Made by a program: the position numbers and the translations under genes
Part shown: positions 23,976 to 32,221 of the stretch, piece by piece
Numbering within the stretch: the stretch's first letter is position 1
How the letters are laid out: each line of letters begins with the position of its first letter
The notes under the pieces: model-generated
Databases searched by the model: none
Told to the model about the DNA's origin: nothing
The model's input: the letters and a program-made list of their open reading frames with translations, nothing else
Origin: Paraburkholderia terricola
GTDB lineage: Bacteria > Pseudomonadota > Gammaproteobacteria > Burkholderiales > Burkholderiaceae
Assembly (NCBI RefSeq): GCF_900142195.1
Contig: NZ_FRAB01000046.1
Location: forward strand, 1 to 47,475
Length of the DNA: 47,475 nt
Reading direction: 5' to 3'

Positions 23976-24749
23976 ATGAGCGATGCGACAGAGAGTCCCC
24001 CCTTGGACATTCCGACGCGCGGCCTGCTGCTACCGGCGGCGGCGCCCCGCGAGAGCACGTCCCGTGTCATCGCGGAGGCGCTGCGCGCGGCAATCGTCGA
24101 CGGCACCCTGGCGCCCGGCGCGCCGCTGCGCCAGGACGCGATTGCGCGGCATTTCTCGGTCAGCGCGATTCCCGTGCGCGAGGCCTTGCGTCAGCTCGAA
24201 AGCGAAGGCTGGGCCAAGGCCGCGGTCCATAAGGGCGCGACGGTCGCGCCCTTGTCGGCGGATGAAGCGCGCGAAATCTACGAAATCCGTGCCGCGCTGG
24301 AGAGCCTCGCCATCGGCCTCGCGATTCCCAGGCACACCGCCGCCACGCTGCGCGAATGCGCCAGGCTGTGCCGCGCCGCCGAACGCGAGCCCGATCCGGC
24401 GCTGTACGTGGCGCGCAACGTCGCGTTTCATATGAGCCTGTATGCGCCCGCCGCGCGTTCGCAACTCGAGGAAATGATCGGCACGCTGCATCGGCGTGGC
24501 GAACGCTATCTGCGTCTGAAGTTCGGCTTGCCGTCGTACAAGGGCGAGTCCGACAATGAACACGCCGCCCTGCTCGACGCGGTGCGGCGCCGCGACATTC
24601 CCGCGGCCCAGGCGCTGGTCGTCGCGCATCTGCTCGGCACCGGCGACGTGCTGCATCGCTTCCTGACCGAACGCGCGCAGGCGGAAGCCGCGCATGCGAA
24701 TCAACCCAAGCGGCGCGGCAGACGCGCGCGCACCACCACCGGGAGCTGA
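23976..24749 (+). CDS. GntR-family FCD regulator of the malonate decarboxylase operon (MdcY-like)
   Basis: The 257-residue protein has an N-terminal winged helix (about 28-95: IVDGTLAPGAPLRQDAIARHFSVSAIPVREALRQLESEGWAKAAVHKGATV). An all-helical FCD effector domain follows (EIYEIRAALESLAIGLA, NVAFHMSLYAPA, DNEHAALLDAVRRRD) with the His residues that bind metal or ligand. The C-terminus is basic. It ends eight bases before mdcA, so it is probably the first gene of the operon and, like MdcY of Acinetobacter, a malonate-responsive repressor. No ribosome-binding site precedes the ATG. A TATAAT at 23960-23965 lies only ten bases upstream, so the mRNA may be nearly leaderless. Confidence 0.88.
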   Translation: MSDATESPPLDIPTRGLLLPAAAPRESTSRVIAEALRAAIVDGTLAPGAPLRQDAIARHFSVSAIPVREALRQLESEGWAKAAVHKGATVAPLSADEAREIYEIRAALESLAIGLAIPRHTAATLRECARLCRAAEREPDPALYVARNVAFHMSLYAPAARSQLEEMIGTLHRRGERYLRLKFGLPSYKGESDNEHAALLDAVRRRDIPAAQALVVAHLLGTGDVLHRFLTERAQAEAAHANQPKRRGRRARTTTGS

Positions 24750-24757
24750 CTCCGCCG

Positions 24758-26419
24758 ATGAACCGTTCCGCCGAAGCCTCACCCCTCACCCGTTCATGGA
24801 CCACGCGTCGCGACGAAAAGAACCGCCGCCTCGCGGCCATCGCGCCGTGGCTGGAAGACGGCGTGCTGCCGTCCCACCGCATCGTCGATGCGCTCGAAAC
24901 GCTGATCCAGCCGGGCGACCGTGTCGCGCTCGAAGGCGACAACCAGAAGCAGGCCGACTTCCTGTCGCGCTCGCTCGCCCGGGTCGATCCACAAAAGATT
25001 CACGACGTGCATCTGCTGATTTCGAGCATCAGCCGTCCCGAGCATTTGACGCTGTTCGAGCGCGGCATCGCGCACAAGGTCGACTTTTCGTTCGCCGGGC
25101 CGCAGAGCTTGCGGGTCGCGCAATTGCTCGAGGACGGGCAACTGGAGATCGGCGCGATCTACACCTACGTGGAGTTGTACGCGCGCATGTTCGTCGATCT
25201 GACGCCGCACGTCGCGCTGCTGTGCGCGGAAAAGGCCGATCGTCATGGCAATCTGTACACCGGTCCGAACACCGAGGACACCCCCACCATCGCCGAAGCC
25301 GCCGCGTTCCGTCACGGCATCGTGATCGTGCAGGTCAACGAGATTGTCGATGAACTGCCGCGCGTCGACATTCCCGGTTCGTGGGTCGACGTGGTCGTGG
25401 AGGCGGACCGGCCGTTCGCCGTCGAGCCGTTGTTCACGCGCGATCCGCGCCATATCGGCGACCTGCAGGTGCTCACCGCGATGATGGTGATCCGCGGCAT
25501 CTACGAACCGTACGGCGTGAGCTCGCTGAATCACGGCATCGGCTTCGACACGGCCGCGATCGAATTGCTGCTGCCGACTTACGGCGAGTCGCTCGGTCTG
25601 AAGGGCAAGATCTGCCGCAACTGGACGCTCAATCCGCACCCCACGATGATTCCCGCGATCGAGTCGGGCTGGGTCGACAGCATTCATTGCTTCGGCAGCG
25701 AGGTCGGCATGGAGGCGTATATCGAAGCGCGCCCCGATGTGTTCTTTACCGGCAACGACGGCAGCCTGCGCTCGAATCGCGTGCTGTGCCAACTGGCCGG
25801 GCAATACGGCGTCGATCTGTTCATCGGTTCGACCTTGCAGATCGACGCGGACGCGAATTCGTCGACCGTCACGCGTGGGCGTCTCGCCGGTTTCGGCGGC
25901 GCGCCGAACATGGGTCACGATCCGCGCGGCCGACGTCATTCGAGCGAAGCCTGGCTCAAGCTGCTGAAGGATCAAGGGCCGGTATCGCGCGGACAGAAGC
26001 TGGTCGTGCAGTTGGCGGAGACCTACAAGAAAGGCGGAGAGCCGACGTTCGTCGACGAACTCGATGCGATCGCGGTGGGTGCGAAAAACGGCATGCCGAT
26101 CGCGCCCGTGATGATCTACGGCGACGATGTGAGCCATGTCGTCACCGAGGAAGGCATCGCGCATCTGCACAAGGCCGAAGGCATCGACGAGCGGCGCGCT
26201 GCGCTCGCCGCGGTGGCGGGCGTGACGCCGGTCGGATTGCGCGCGAAGCCTGAAAAGACGGCGGAGCTGCGCCGGCGCGGCATTGTCGCGTATCCGGAAG
26301 ACCTCGGCATACGGCGCGGTGAAGCGAAGCGCTCGTTGCTGGCCGCGCGCAGCATCGACGATCTGGTGACGTGGTCGGGCGGCCTGTACGCGCCGCCGGC
26401 ACGCTTCAGGAGCTGGTGA
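24758..26419 (+). CDS. mdcA: malonate decarboxylase alpha subunit (ACP transferase)
   Basis: The 553-residue MdcA exchanges acetyl for malonyl on the special acyl-carrier subunit MdcC (acetyl-ACP:malonate ACP transferase), the first half of the malonate decarboxylase cycle. Recognisable stretches are RDEKNRRLAAIAPWLEDGVLPSHRIVDALE, GDRVALEGDNQKQADFLSRSL, FGGAPNMGHDPRGRRH, and the GITH-like EEGIAHL near the end, all typical of full-length MdcA of about 550 residues. It starts at ATG 24758, shortly after the FCD regulator, and its TGA overlaps the next gene region. It acts in the cytoplasm in a complex with MdcC, MdcD and MdcE. Confidence 0.95.
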   Translation: MNRSAEASPLTRSWTTRRDEKNRRLAAIAPWLEDGVLPSHRIVDALETLIQPGDRVALEGDNQKQADFLSRSLARVDPQKIHDVHLLISSISRPEHLTLFERGIAHKVDFSFAGPQSLRVAQLLEDGQLEIGAIYTYVELYARMFVDLTPHVALLCAEKADRHGNLYTGPNTEDTPTIAEAAAFRHGIVIVQVNEIVDELPRVDIPGSWVDVVVEADRPFAVEPLFTRDPRHIGDLQVLTAMMVIRGIYEPYGVSSLNHGIGFDTAAIELLLPTYGESLGLKGKICRNWTLNPHPTMIPAIESGWVDSIHCFGSEVGMEAYIEARPDVFFTGNDGSLRSNRVLCQLAGQYGVDLFIGSTLQIDADANSSTVTRGRLAGFGGAPNMGHDPRGRRHSSEAWLKLLKDQGPVSRGQKLVVQLAETYKKGGEPTFVDELDAIAVGAKNGMPIAPVMIYGDDVSHVVTEEGIAHLHKAEGIDERRAALAAVAGVTPVGLRAKPEKTAELRRRGIVAYPEDLGIRRGEAKRSLLAARSIDDLVTWSGGLYAPPARFRSW

Positions 26420-26421
26420 GG

Positions 26422-27453
26422 ATGGCGCCCGCCGCCTTGCGCGCGCGTGCGGATCGGGCCTGTGCACACACCGCGTGTGTCGCGCAGAACGATTTACGCG
26501 CCGATGTCGCCGGTGCTGTTGATAGGCCGGCTCACATCCCCGCTCGTGCTGTCTCTCGGGCTGATGCCGCCCACGCCGCGCCGCTCGCGGCGGTGCCCGC
26601 CGACGCGCAGTTGTCGCGCTACGCCGTCACCGCGCTGATCGAGGAAGCGCAACTCACCCCCAAGCCCGCGCTGGTGGACCGGCGCGGCAGCGGCGCGCAT
26701 CGCGATCTCGACCTCGCCACGATGCTGCGCTCGGCACACGCGCTCGAGCCGACCTTCGCGGCGCTGGCGCGCGCGGCGCGCCGCCGCGGCGAACCGTCGG
26801 CGCTGTTGCGTACCGAACTCGCGCAAATCGGCCGCGCCGGCGAGCACGACATGCTGCGCGCCACCGGCGGCAGCAACGCGCACCGCGGCGCGATCTGGAT
26901 CGTCGGCTTGCTCGTCGCGGGCGCGTCGATGCCGGGCGGCGGCACGCAACGCCATGCTGCGCACGTATGCGGACGTGCCGCGCGGATCGCCTGCTTTCCG
27001 GATCGCTTCGCCGCGCCCTCGAACAGTCATGGCGAACGCGCACGTCAGCGTTATCAGGTCGGCGGCGCGCGCCGCGAAGCGCAAGACGGTTTTCCGCATG
27101 TCGTCGAAATCGGCCTGCCCGCGCTGGTCGCGGCACGCGCACGAGGCATCGCCGAGGATGCCGCGCGCCTCGACGCCCTGCTCGCGATCATGGTTTCGCT
27201 CGACGATACCTGCCTGCTGCATCGCGCGGGTTTGCCGGGCTTGCACGCCGGTCAACGCGGCGCGCGCCGCGTGCTCGCTGCCGGCGGAAGTTCGACGCAC
27301 GCGGGCGCCGCCGCCCTTGCCGCACTCGAACACGACCTGCTGTCGCTCAATGCATCGCCTGGCGGCGCGGCCGATCTGCTCGCCGCCACCCTTTTTCTCG
27401 ACATGCTGGCGCGACACGACGCCGGCGGGAGCCCAGTCACATGGAACATCTGA
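26422..27453 (+). CDS. mdcB: triphosphoribosyl-dephospho-CoA synthase
   Basis: MdcB makes 2'-(5''-triphosphoribosyl)-3'-dephospho-CoA, the precursor of the prosthetic group on MdcC, from ATP and dephospho-CoA. The 343-residue product has the CitG/MdcB core: ALIEEAQLTPKPALVDRRGSGAHRDLDL, ATGGSNAHRGAIWIVGLLVAG, LVSLDDTCLLHRAG, DAGGSP. Two starts are possible: GTG 26416, overlapping the mdcA stop, and ATG 26422, which has AGGAG nine bases upstream and is preferred. The roughly 65 residues before the core are Ala/Arg-rich and longer than I expect for MdcB, so an internal start is possible. It overlaps mdcC by 13 bases. Confidence 0.9.
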   Translation: MAPAALRARADRACAHTACVAQNDLRADVAGAVDRPAHIPARAVSRADAAHAAPLAAVPADAQLSRYAVTALIEEAQLTPKPALVDRRGSGAHRDLDLATMLRSAHALEPTFAALARAARRRGEPSALLRTELAQIGRAGEHDMLRATGGSNAHRGAIWIVGLLVAGASMPGGGTQRHAAHVCGRAARIACFPDRFAAPSNSHGERARQRYQVGGARREAQDGFPHVVEIGLPALVAARARGIAEDAARLDALLAIMVSLDDTCLLHRAGLPGLHAGQRGARRVLAAGGSSTHAGAAALAALEHDLLSLNASPGGAADLLAATLFLDMLARHDAGGSPVTWNI

Positions 27454-27755
27454 CCTTCGACTATCCGGCGCAACGCGCCGTCACGACCCGCGCGCATGTC
27501 GGCGTGGTGGGTTCCGGCGATCTGGAAGTGCTGCTGTCGCCAGCCGGTAACGGCGCCGCGCTGAACGCGCATGTGGTCGTGCGCACCAGCGTCGACGGCT
27601 ATGGCCACATCTGGAAAAGCGTGCTCGACCGCTTCTTCACGCGCTACGACGGCGCCGCGCACATCGAAATCAACGACTTCGGCGCAACGCCGGGCGTGGT
27701 GGCATTGCGCCTCGCGGAAGCCGTCGAGGCGGCCGAACAGGGAGACGCCGCATGA
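27441..27755 (+). CDS. mdcC: malonate decarboxylase acyl-carrier protein (delta subunit)
   Basis: The 104-residue MdcC carries the phosphoribosyl-dephospho-CoA arm to which acetyl and malonyl groups are attached. The modified Ser25 lies in VGSGDLEVLL, exactly where it is in Klebsiella MdcC. A second conserved block is GYGHIWKSVLDRFF followed by INDFGATPGVVALRL. The gene starts inside the end of mdcB and its stop overlaps the mdcD start as ATGA, implying coupled translation to balance the complex. Confidence 0.95.
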   Translation: MEHLTFDYPAQRAVTTRAHVGVVGSGDLEVLLSPAGNGAALNAHVVVRTSVDGYGHIWKSVLDRFFTRYDGAAHIEINDFGATPGVVALRLAEAVEAAEQGDAA

Positions 27756-28636
27756 CTACCGTTGCGACCGCGCATCCCGCGCCGATTCTGCGCGACAGTT
27801 TCATCGAACTGCCGGCGCGCGAGCGCGCCCGCTCGCTGCTCGACGCCGGCACCTTCCGCGAATTGCTCGGACCGTTCGACAAGATCGAGTCGCCGTGGCT
27901 GCCGCTGCAAGGCGTCGTCTGCCAGGCCGACGACGGCTGCGTGATCGCGCGCGGCAGCATCGACGGCGAACCCGCCGTGGTGGCCGCAATCGAATCGGCG
28001 TTCCAGGGCGGCAGCATCGGCGAAGTGTCGGGCAGCAAGATCGCCGCCGCGCTCGAAATGGCCCTGCGCGACTGCGAGCGCGGCAAGATCGTGCGCCCCG
28101 TCGTGCTGTTCGAGACCGGTGGCGTGCGGCTTCAGGAAGCCAATCTCGGGCTCGCGGTGATCGCCGAGATTCAGGCGGCGATCGTCGCGCTGCGCCGGCA
28201 TGTGCCGGTGGTCGGCGTGATCGCGGGAATGGTGGGCTGCTTCGGCGGCATGTCGCTCGCGGCCGCGCTGTGCTCGTATCTCGTCGTGACGAAGCAAGCC
28301 CGGCTCGGCATGAACGGCCCCGAGGTGATCGAACAGGAAGCGGGCATCGAGGAACTCGACGCGAGCGACCGCCGCCGCGTGTGGCAATTGATCGGCGGCG
28401 AACAAAGGGCCGCGACCGCGCTGGCCGATCGGCTGGTCGACGACGATGCCGACGCTGTGAGCGCCGCCGTGCGCGCCGCGTTCGCGCAAGGCGTGCCGGC
28501 CGCGCATCGCAGCGAACAGGTCGACACGTTTCTGGACCGGCTCGCGCGGATCGATCCGGCCAGCGTCACGCCGCAAACGATGCGCGAGGTCTACCACCCG
28601 CATGTGCAAAACGACGCGCGCAAGGAGCAAGCATGA
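27752..28636 (+). CDS. mdcD: malonate decarboxylase beta subunit
   Basis: The 294-residue MdcD forms, with MdcE, the malonyl-S-ACP decarboxylase that releases CO2 and leaves acetyl-ACP. It belongs to the carboxyltransferase/crotonase-like fold: SFIELPARERARSLLDAGTFRELLGPFDKIESPWLP near the start, then a glycine-rich oxyanion segment (VVGVIAGMVGCFGGMSLAAAL) and RLGMNGPEVIEQEAGIEELD. The start at 27752 overlaps mdcC, and the stop overlaps mdcE as ATGA. Confidence 0.95.
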   Translation: MTTVATAHPAPILRDSFIELPARERARSLLDAGTFRELLGPFDKIESPWLPLQGVVCQADDGCVIARGSIDGEPAVVAAIESAFQGGSIGEVSGSKIAAALEMALRDCERGKIVRPVVLFETGGVRLQEANLGLAVIAEIQAAIVALRRHVPVVGVIAGMVGCFGGMSLAAALCSYLVVTKQARLGMNGPEVIEQEAGIEELDASDRRRVWQLIGGEQRAATALADRLVDDDADAVSAAVRAAFAQGVPAAHRSEQVDTFLDRLARIDPASVTPQTMREVYHPHVQNDARKEQA

Positions 28637-29448
28637 ACGACACTCAACCGAGCCGCGGCGCGCGCTGGTTTCAGGCGCTCGCCGGCGAACCGTCCGGCAA
28701 CGCGCCGGTATTGAACGCCGATGCGCCGCTCGGCGGCGAGACCGCGCGCTTCATCGCGGTCGTGCCCGATCCCGACAACCGTTTTCCGCGCGCGACCGAT
28801 AACGTCGTCGGCCTGGAACAGGGCTGGCTGCTCGCGCGGGCCGTGCGTGAAGCGATGACGCGGGACGAAGCGAGCGGCACGCGCCGCCCGATCGTCGCGA
28901 TCGTCGACGTGAAAAGCCAGGCATACGGCTATCGCGAGGAGATGCTCGGCATTCACCTCGCCTGCGCCGCCGCCGTCGATGCGTATGCGGCGGCGCGCGA
29001 TGCGGGCCATCCGGTGATCGCGCTGATCGTCGGGCCGGCGATGTCGGGGGCGTTCCTCGCGCACGGCTACCAGGCCAACCGCATCGTCGCGCTCGACGCG
29101 CCCGGCACGATGGTTCACGCGATGGGCAAGGAAGCCGCCGCGCGCGTCACGCGCCGCACCGTCGAAGCGCTCGACGCGCTCGGCGAAACCATCGTGCCGA
29201 TGTCGTACACCATGGCCTCGTTCGCCAAACTCGGGCTGCTCGATCAGTTGATCGAAGGCGTCGATGCGGATGCGCCGGATGCCGCGCAGATCGAGCGCGT
29301 GCGTGAGGTGTTGTCGGCGCAGATTCGCAGCGCGCGCGACGGCAGCCGTGACCTGTCGCATCGGCTCGAATCGGCGGCGGCGCGGCAGAACCGCGCGGCG
29401 TCGATCGAAGTGCGCCGGCGTCTCGCCGAACAATGGGATGCCACGTGA
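28633..29448 (+). CDS. mdcE: malonate decarboxylase gamma subunit
   Basis: The 271-residue partner of MdcD has the C-terminal carboxyltransferase-like half: RFIAVVPDPDNRFPRA, EGWLLARAV-like EQGWLLARAVREAM, and PVIALIVGPAMSGAFLAHGYQANRIVALDAPGTMVHAMGKEAAARVT. The oxyanion-type glycine segment GPAMSGAF is intact. It has a strong ribosome-binding site (AAGGAGCAAGC) before ATG 28633, although it overlaps the mdcD stop. Its own stop overlaps the mdcG start as TGATG. Confidence 0.95.
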   Translation: MNDTQPSRGARWFQALAGEPSGNAPVLNADAPLGGETARFIAVVPDPDNRFPRATDNVVGLEQGWLLARAVREAMTRDEASGTRRPIVAIVDVKSQAYGYREEMLGIHLACAAAVDAYAAARDAGHPVIALIVGPAMSGAFLAHGYQANRIVALDAPGTMVHAMGKEAAARVTRRTVEALDALGETIVPMSYTMASFAKLGLLDQLIEGVDADAPDAAQIERVREVLSAQIRSARDGSRDLSHRLESAAARQNRAASIEVRRRLAEQWDAT

Positions 29449-30143
29449 TGCGAGTCTGCGCCGCCCCGCCGTTCGCAAACGGTCAAGCGTTGTCCCGCGA
29501 TACGCGATGGCGGCCGCATGACCTGCTGCGCTTGCGGCGCCTGCAACAGTTCGATGGCGAACCGGCATGGGTGCGCGAGGCCTTCGCTCATGCGCCGTAT
29601 GCGGTCGTGCGACGCGCGTTGGCCGCCGAGGGTGTAATCGCGATTGGCGTGCGCGGCGTGGGGCGTTCGCAGCGCTATGGCACATGGGCGTCGGCGGACG
29701 ATATCGAACACGTCATATCGCCGGAAGCGTTGGCACACCGCAGCCCTGCTGGCGAGCGCGCCATGTTGCCAGCGTTCGCCGCGCTCGCCGCATTGCGGAG
29801 CGAGGCCGACGGGCCATTGTGCGGCTTCGTTTGGGGACCCACCGGCGGCGCCGGTTTCGAACTCGCGGCGCAAGTGCCTACTGTGTCCGAATCGAGCGAT
29901 CTCGACTTGCTGATCCGCACGCCGTCGAAGCTCGCACACGAGGACGCGGTTCGATTGCTCGGCCATCTGCAAGCTTTGGCGCAGCGCGCCGGCATTCGCG
30001 TGGACGCGCAACTCGAAACGCCCGCGGGCGGGGTGGCGCTGGCCGAATGGGCAGCGGGCAAGGCGCAGGTGATGGCGCGCGACGCACGCGGCCCGCAACT
30101 CGTCGCCGATCCTTGGGCCGCTGTTCGCGGCGACGACGTCTGA
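29448..30143 (+). CDS. mdcG: phosphoribosyl-dephospho-CoA transferase
   Basis: MdcG attaches the prosthetic group made by MdcB to Ser25 of MdcC, giving holo-carrier. The 231-residue product has AIGVRGVGRSQRYGTWA near 65-81, WGPTGGAGFELA at 129-140 and the nucleotidyltransferase acid pair SDLDLL at 150-155. The start at 29448 overlaps the mdcE stop as TGATG; an in-frame ATG at 29433 would add five residues. The gene ends in a TGATG overlap with mdcH. MdcF, the transport protein found between E and G in Klebsiella, is absent. Confidence 0.92.
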   Translation: MRVCAAPPFANGQALSRDTRWRPHDLLRLRRLQQFDGEPAWVREAFAHAPYAVVRRALAAEGVIAIGVRGVGRSQRYGTWASADDIEHVISPEALAHRSPAGERAMLPAFAALAALRSEADGPLCGFVWGPTGGAGFELAAQVPTVSESSDLDLLIRTPSKLAHEDAVRLLGHLQALAQRAGIRVDAQLETPAGGVALAEWAAGKAQVMARDARGPQLVADPWAAVRGDDV

Positions 30144-31075
30144 TGCTTGCATTGATCTTCCCCGGCCAGGGCGCGCAGACCGAAGGGTTCCTGCATCGTC
30201 TGCCCCAGCATCGCCTCGTGCGCGAAACGCTCGCGGAAGCCTCCGAGGTGATCGGCGCCGATGTGCTGACATTGGATACAGCGCACGCGCTGCGCTCGAC
30301 CGTCGCCGTGCAGATCGGCTTGACGGTTGCGGGCGTGGCGATCACGCGTGCGCTGGCCGATGAACGGCTGATACCGGCGCTCAACGCGGGGCTGTCGGTG
30401 GGCGCGTATGCCGCGGCGGTCAGTTGCGGCGCTGTCCACTTCGACGATGCGCTAAGGATGGTTCGCAAGCGTGCCGAATTGATGGAAACCGCGTATCCGT
30501 CGGGATACGGTCTCGCGGCCGTATCGGGTTTGACGGAATACCAACTGGAAACGCTCGCCGCGCAGCACGCGAACGAGGCGCGACAGCGCGTCTATATCGG
30601 CAATGTGAATGCGCCGCGTCAGATCGTCGTGGCGGGCGCGAATGCCGCGCTGGATGCGTTTATCGAACGTGCGCTGGCAGCCGGTGCCCGCAAGGCCACC
30701 CGGCTCGCGGTGAGCGTGCCGTCGCATTGCGAATTGCTCGCGCATGCCACCGACGAACTGGTCGCCTACGCCCAGCATGTGCCTTTTTACACGCCGCACG
30801 GCACCTATGTCGGCAACCGCGGCGGCCGGCCCTTGTACACGGCGGACGCGATCCGCGACGATCTCGTCACGAACATGCGCTACACCGTGCGTTGGTTCGA
30901 CGCGCTCGCGGCGATGCTGGAAATGGGCGCTCGCGTGCTGATCGAAGCGCCGCCCGGCCAGGTGTTGACGGACATTGCGCGCGACAACTTTCCGGATGCC
31001 GCCGCGCTGGCCGCGAGCGGCTTCCCGTTCGATCGGCTGGTGGCGACGGCGCGCCGGCGTCTGGAAGCGGATTGA
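30143..31075 (+). CDS. mdcH: malonyl-CoA:ACP transacylase of malonate decarboxylase
   Basis: MdcH primes the carrier by moving malonyl from malonyl-CoA onto MdcC. The 310-residue protein has the FabD-like fold: IFPGQGAQ at 5-12, the nucleophile Ser85 in GLSVG, the catalytic His195 in SVPSHCELL, and VLIEAPPGQVLTDI near the end. It starts at ATG 30143, overlapping the mdcG stop, and closes the mdcABCDEGH unit. The next genes are on the other strand, so no malonate importer (MdcLM, MadLM or MdcF type) belongs to this operon. Confidence 0.94.
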   Translation: MLALIFPGQGAQTEGFLHRLPQHRLVRETLAEASEVIGADVLTLDTAHALRSTVAVQIGLTVAGVAITRALADERLIPALNAGLSVGAYAAAVSCGAVHFDDALRMVRKRAELMETAYPSGYGLAAVSGLTEYQLETLAAQHANEARQRVYIGNVNAPRQIVVAGANAALDAFIERALAAGARKATRLAVSVPSHCELLAHATDELVAYAQHVPFYTPHGTYVGNRGGRPLYTADAIRDDLVTNMRYTVRWFDALAAMLEMGARVLIEAPPGQVLTDIARDNFPDAAALAASGFPFDRLVATARRRLEAD

Positions 31076-31120
31076 GCGGTGAGCGGGCGGGCGCCGCAAG
31101 GCCCGCGTTCCCGAGCGGCG

Positions 31121-32221
31121 CTATAAAGCCTGTTCCGGCGCGCGTCCGATCGTTTGCGAATCCGCCGCCGCACCCGCATCGCTGCGCGCGCGCTCACGCC
31201 CCGGCGTCACCACCGCGCCGCTTCCGCCCGGACGCCCCACCGATTTCGCATGCCGCTCGATCAGCCGTTGCAACAGACAGAACGCGCAGAGCAAGGCGCC
31301 GATCACGATGCGCGTCCACCATGAACTGAGCGTGCCGTCGAACGTGATCAAGGTCTGGATCGTGCCGAGAATGCCGACCCCGAACAGCGACCCGAGCACA
31401 TAGCCGACGCCGCCCGTCAGCAGCGTGCCGCCGATCACCGTCGCGGCGATCGCGTCGAGTTCCATGCCCTGCCCTTGCAAACCGTAACCGGACAGCACGT
31501 AGAAGGTGAAGACCGCGCCGCCGAGCGCCGAGCAGAAGCCGCTCAACGCATACACGCCGATCCGCGTGTGCGCGACCGGCAAGCCCATCAGCAGCGCCGA
31601 GCGCGCGTTGCCGCCGACCGCATACACGTTGCGGCCGAAGCGTGTGAAATGCGCGATATAAATCGCCGCAAGCAGCGTGATAAAGGCGATCAACACATTC
31701 GCGGTGACGGAACCGATACCGATGTCGAGGCGAAACGCCGAGATCGCGTGAAAGGTCGGATCGTTGATGGTGATCGACTGCGTCGTGATCAGAAAGCACA
31801 GGCCGCGCGCGAAGAACATGCCGGCCAGCGTGACGATGAACGCCTGCAGGCGGAAGAAGTGAATCAGCGCGCCCTGCACCGCGCCGAACACGGTGCCCAT
31901 CAGCAGCACGGCCGGCACGATCAGCCAGACCGGCCAATGCATGTGTTCGGACAGCACCGCCTCGACAATCGTGGTTAGCGCGACGATCGAGCCGACCGAG
32001 AGGTCGATCCCGCCCGAGACGATCACGAACGTCATGCCGATCGCGACGATCAGCAGAAACGCGTTGTCGACCAGCAGATCGAGCAGCACTTGCCACGAGA
32101 AAAAGCCGGTGTACATCACCGAGCCGAAACCGAACAGCGCGCAGAACAGCAGGATCGTGACGGCGATCGGCAACGTGCGCGGATCGACGATACGGGCGCA
32201 TGCTTCGAGGAGTCGTCTCAT
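31121..32221 (-). CDS. yjfF: sugar ABC transporter permease (YjfF type)
   Basis: The 366-residue RbsC-like inner-membrane permease has about nine helices, including FVIVSGGIDLSVGSIVALTT near 65-85 and LDAIAATVIGGTLLTGGVGYVLGSLFGV, both characteristic of ribose/galactofuranose permeases. It is the last gene of a four-gene importer and overlaps the previous permease stop as ATGA. The last 35 residues are hydrophilic and not typical of the family. With YtfT it would form the channel. In E. coli the YtfQRT-YjfF system imports galactofuranose. Confidence 0.85.
   Translation of the reverse strand: MRRLLEACARIVDPRTLPIAVTILLFCALFGFGSVMYTGFFSWQVLLDLLVDNAFLLIVAIGMTFVIVSGGIDLSVGSIVALTTIVEAVLSEHMHWPVWLIVPAVLLMGTVFGAVQGALIHFFRLQAFIVTLAGMFFARGLCFLITTQSITINDPTFHAISAFRLDIGIGSVTANVLIAFITLLAAIYIAHFTRFGRNVYAVGGNARSALLMGLPVAHTRIGVYALSGFCSALGGAVFTFYVLSGYGLQGQGMELDAIAATVIGGTLLTGGVGYVLGSLFGVGILGTIQTLITFDGTLSSWWTRIVIGALLCAFCLLQRLIERHAKSVGRPGGSGAVVTPGRERARSDAGAAADSQTIGRAPEQAL

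Noticed and set aside
24794..26467. Open frame of 557 codons on the minus strand opposite mdcA
   Set aside because: It is antisense to a recognised gene with strong family similarity, and its product has Arg/Asp-rich low complexity.
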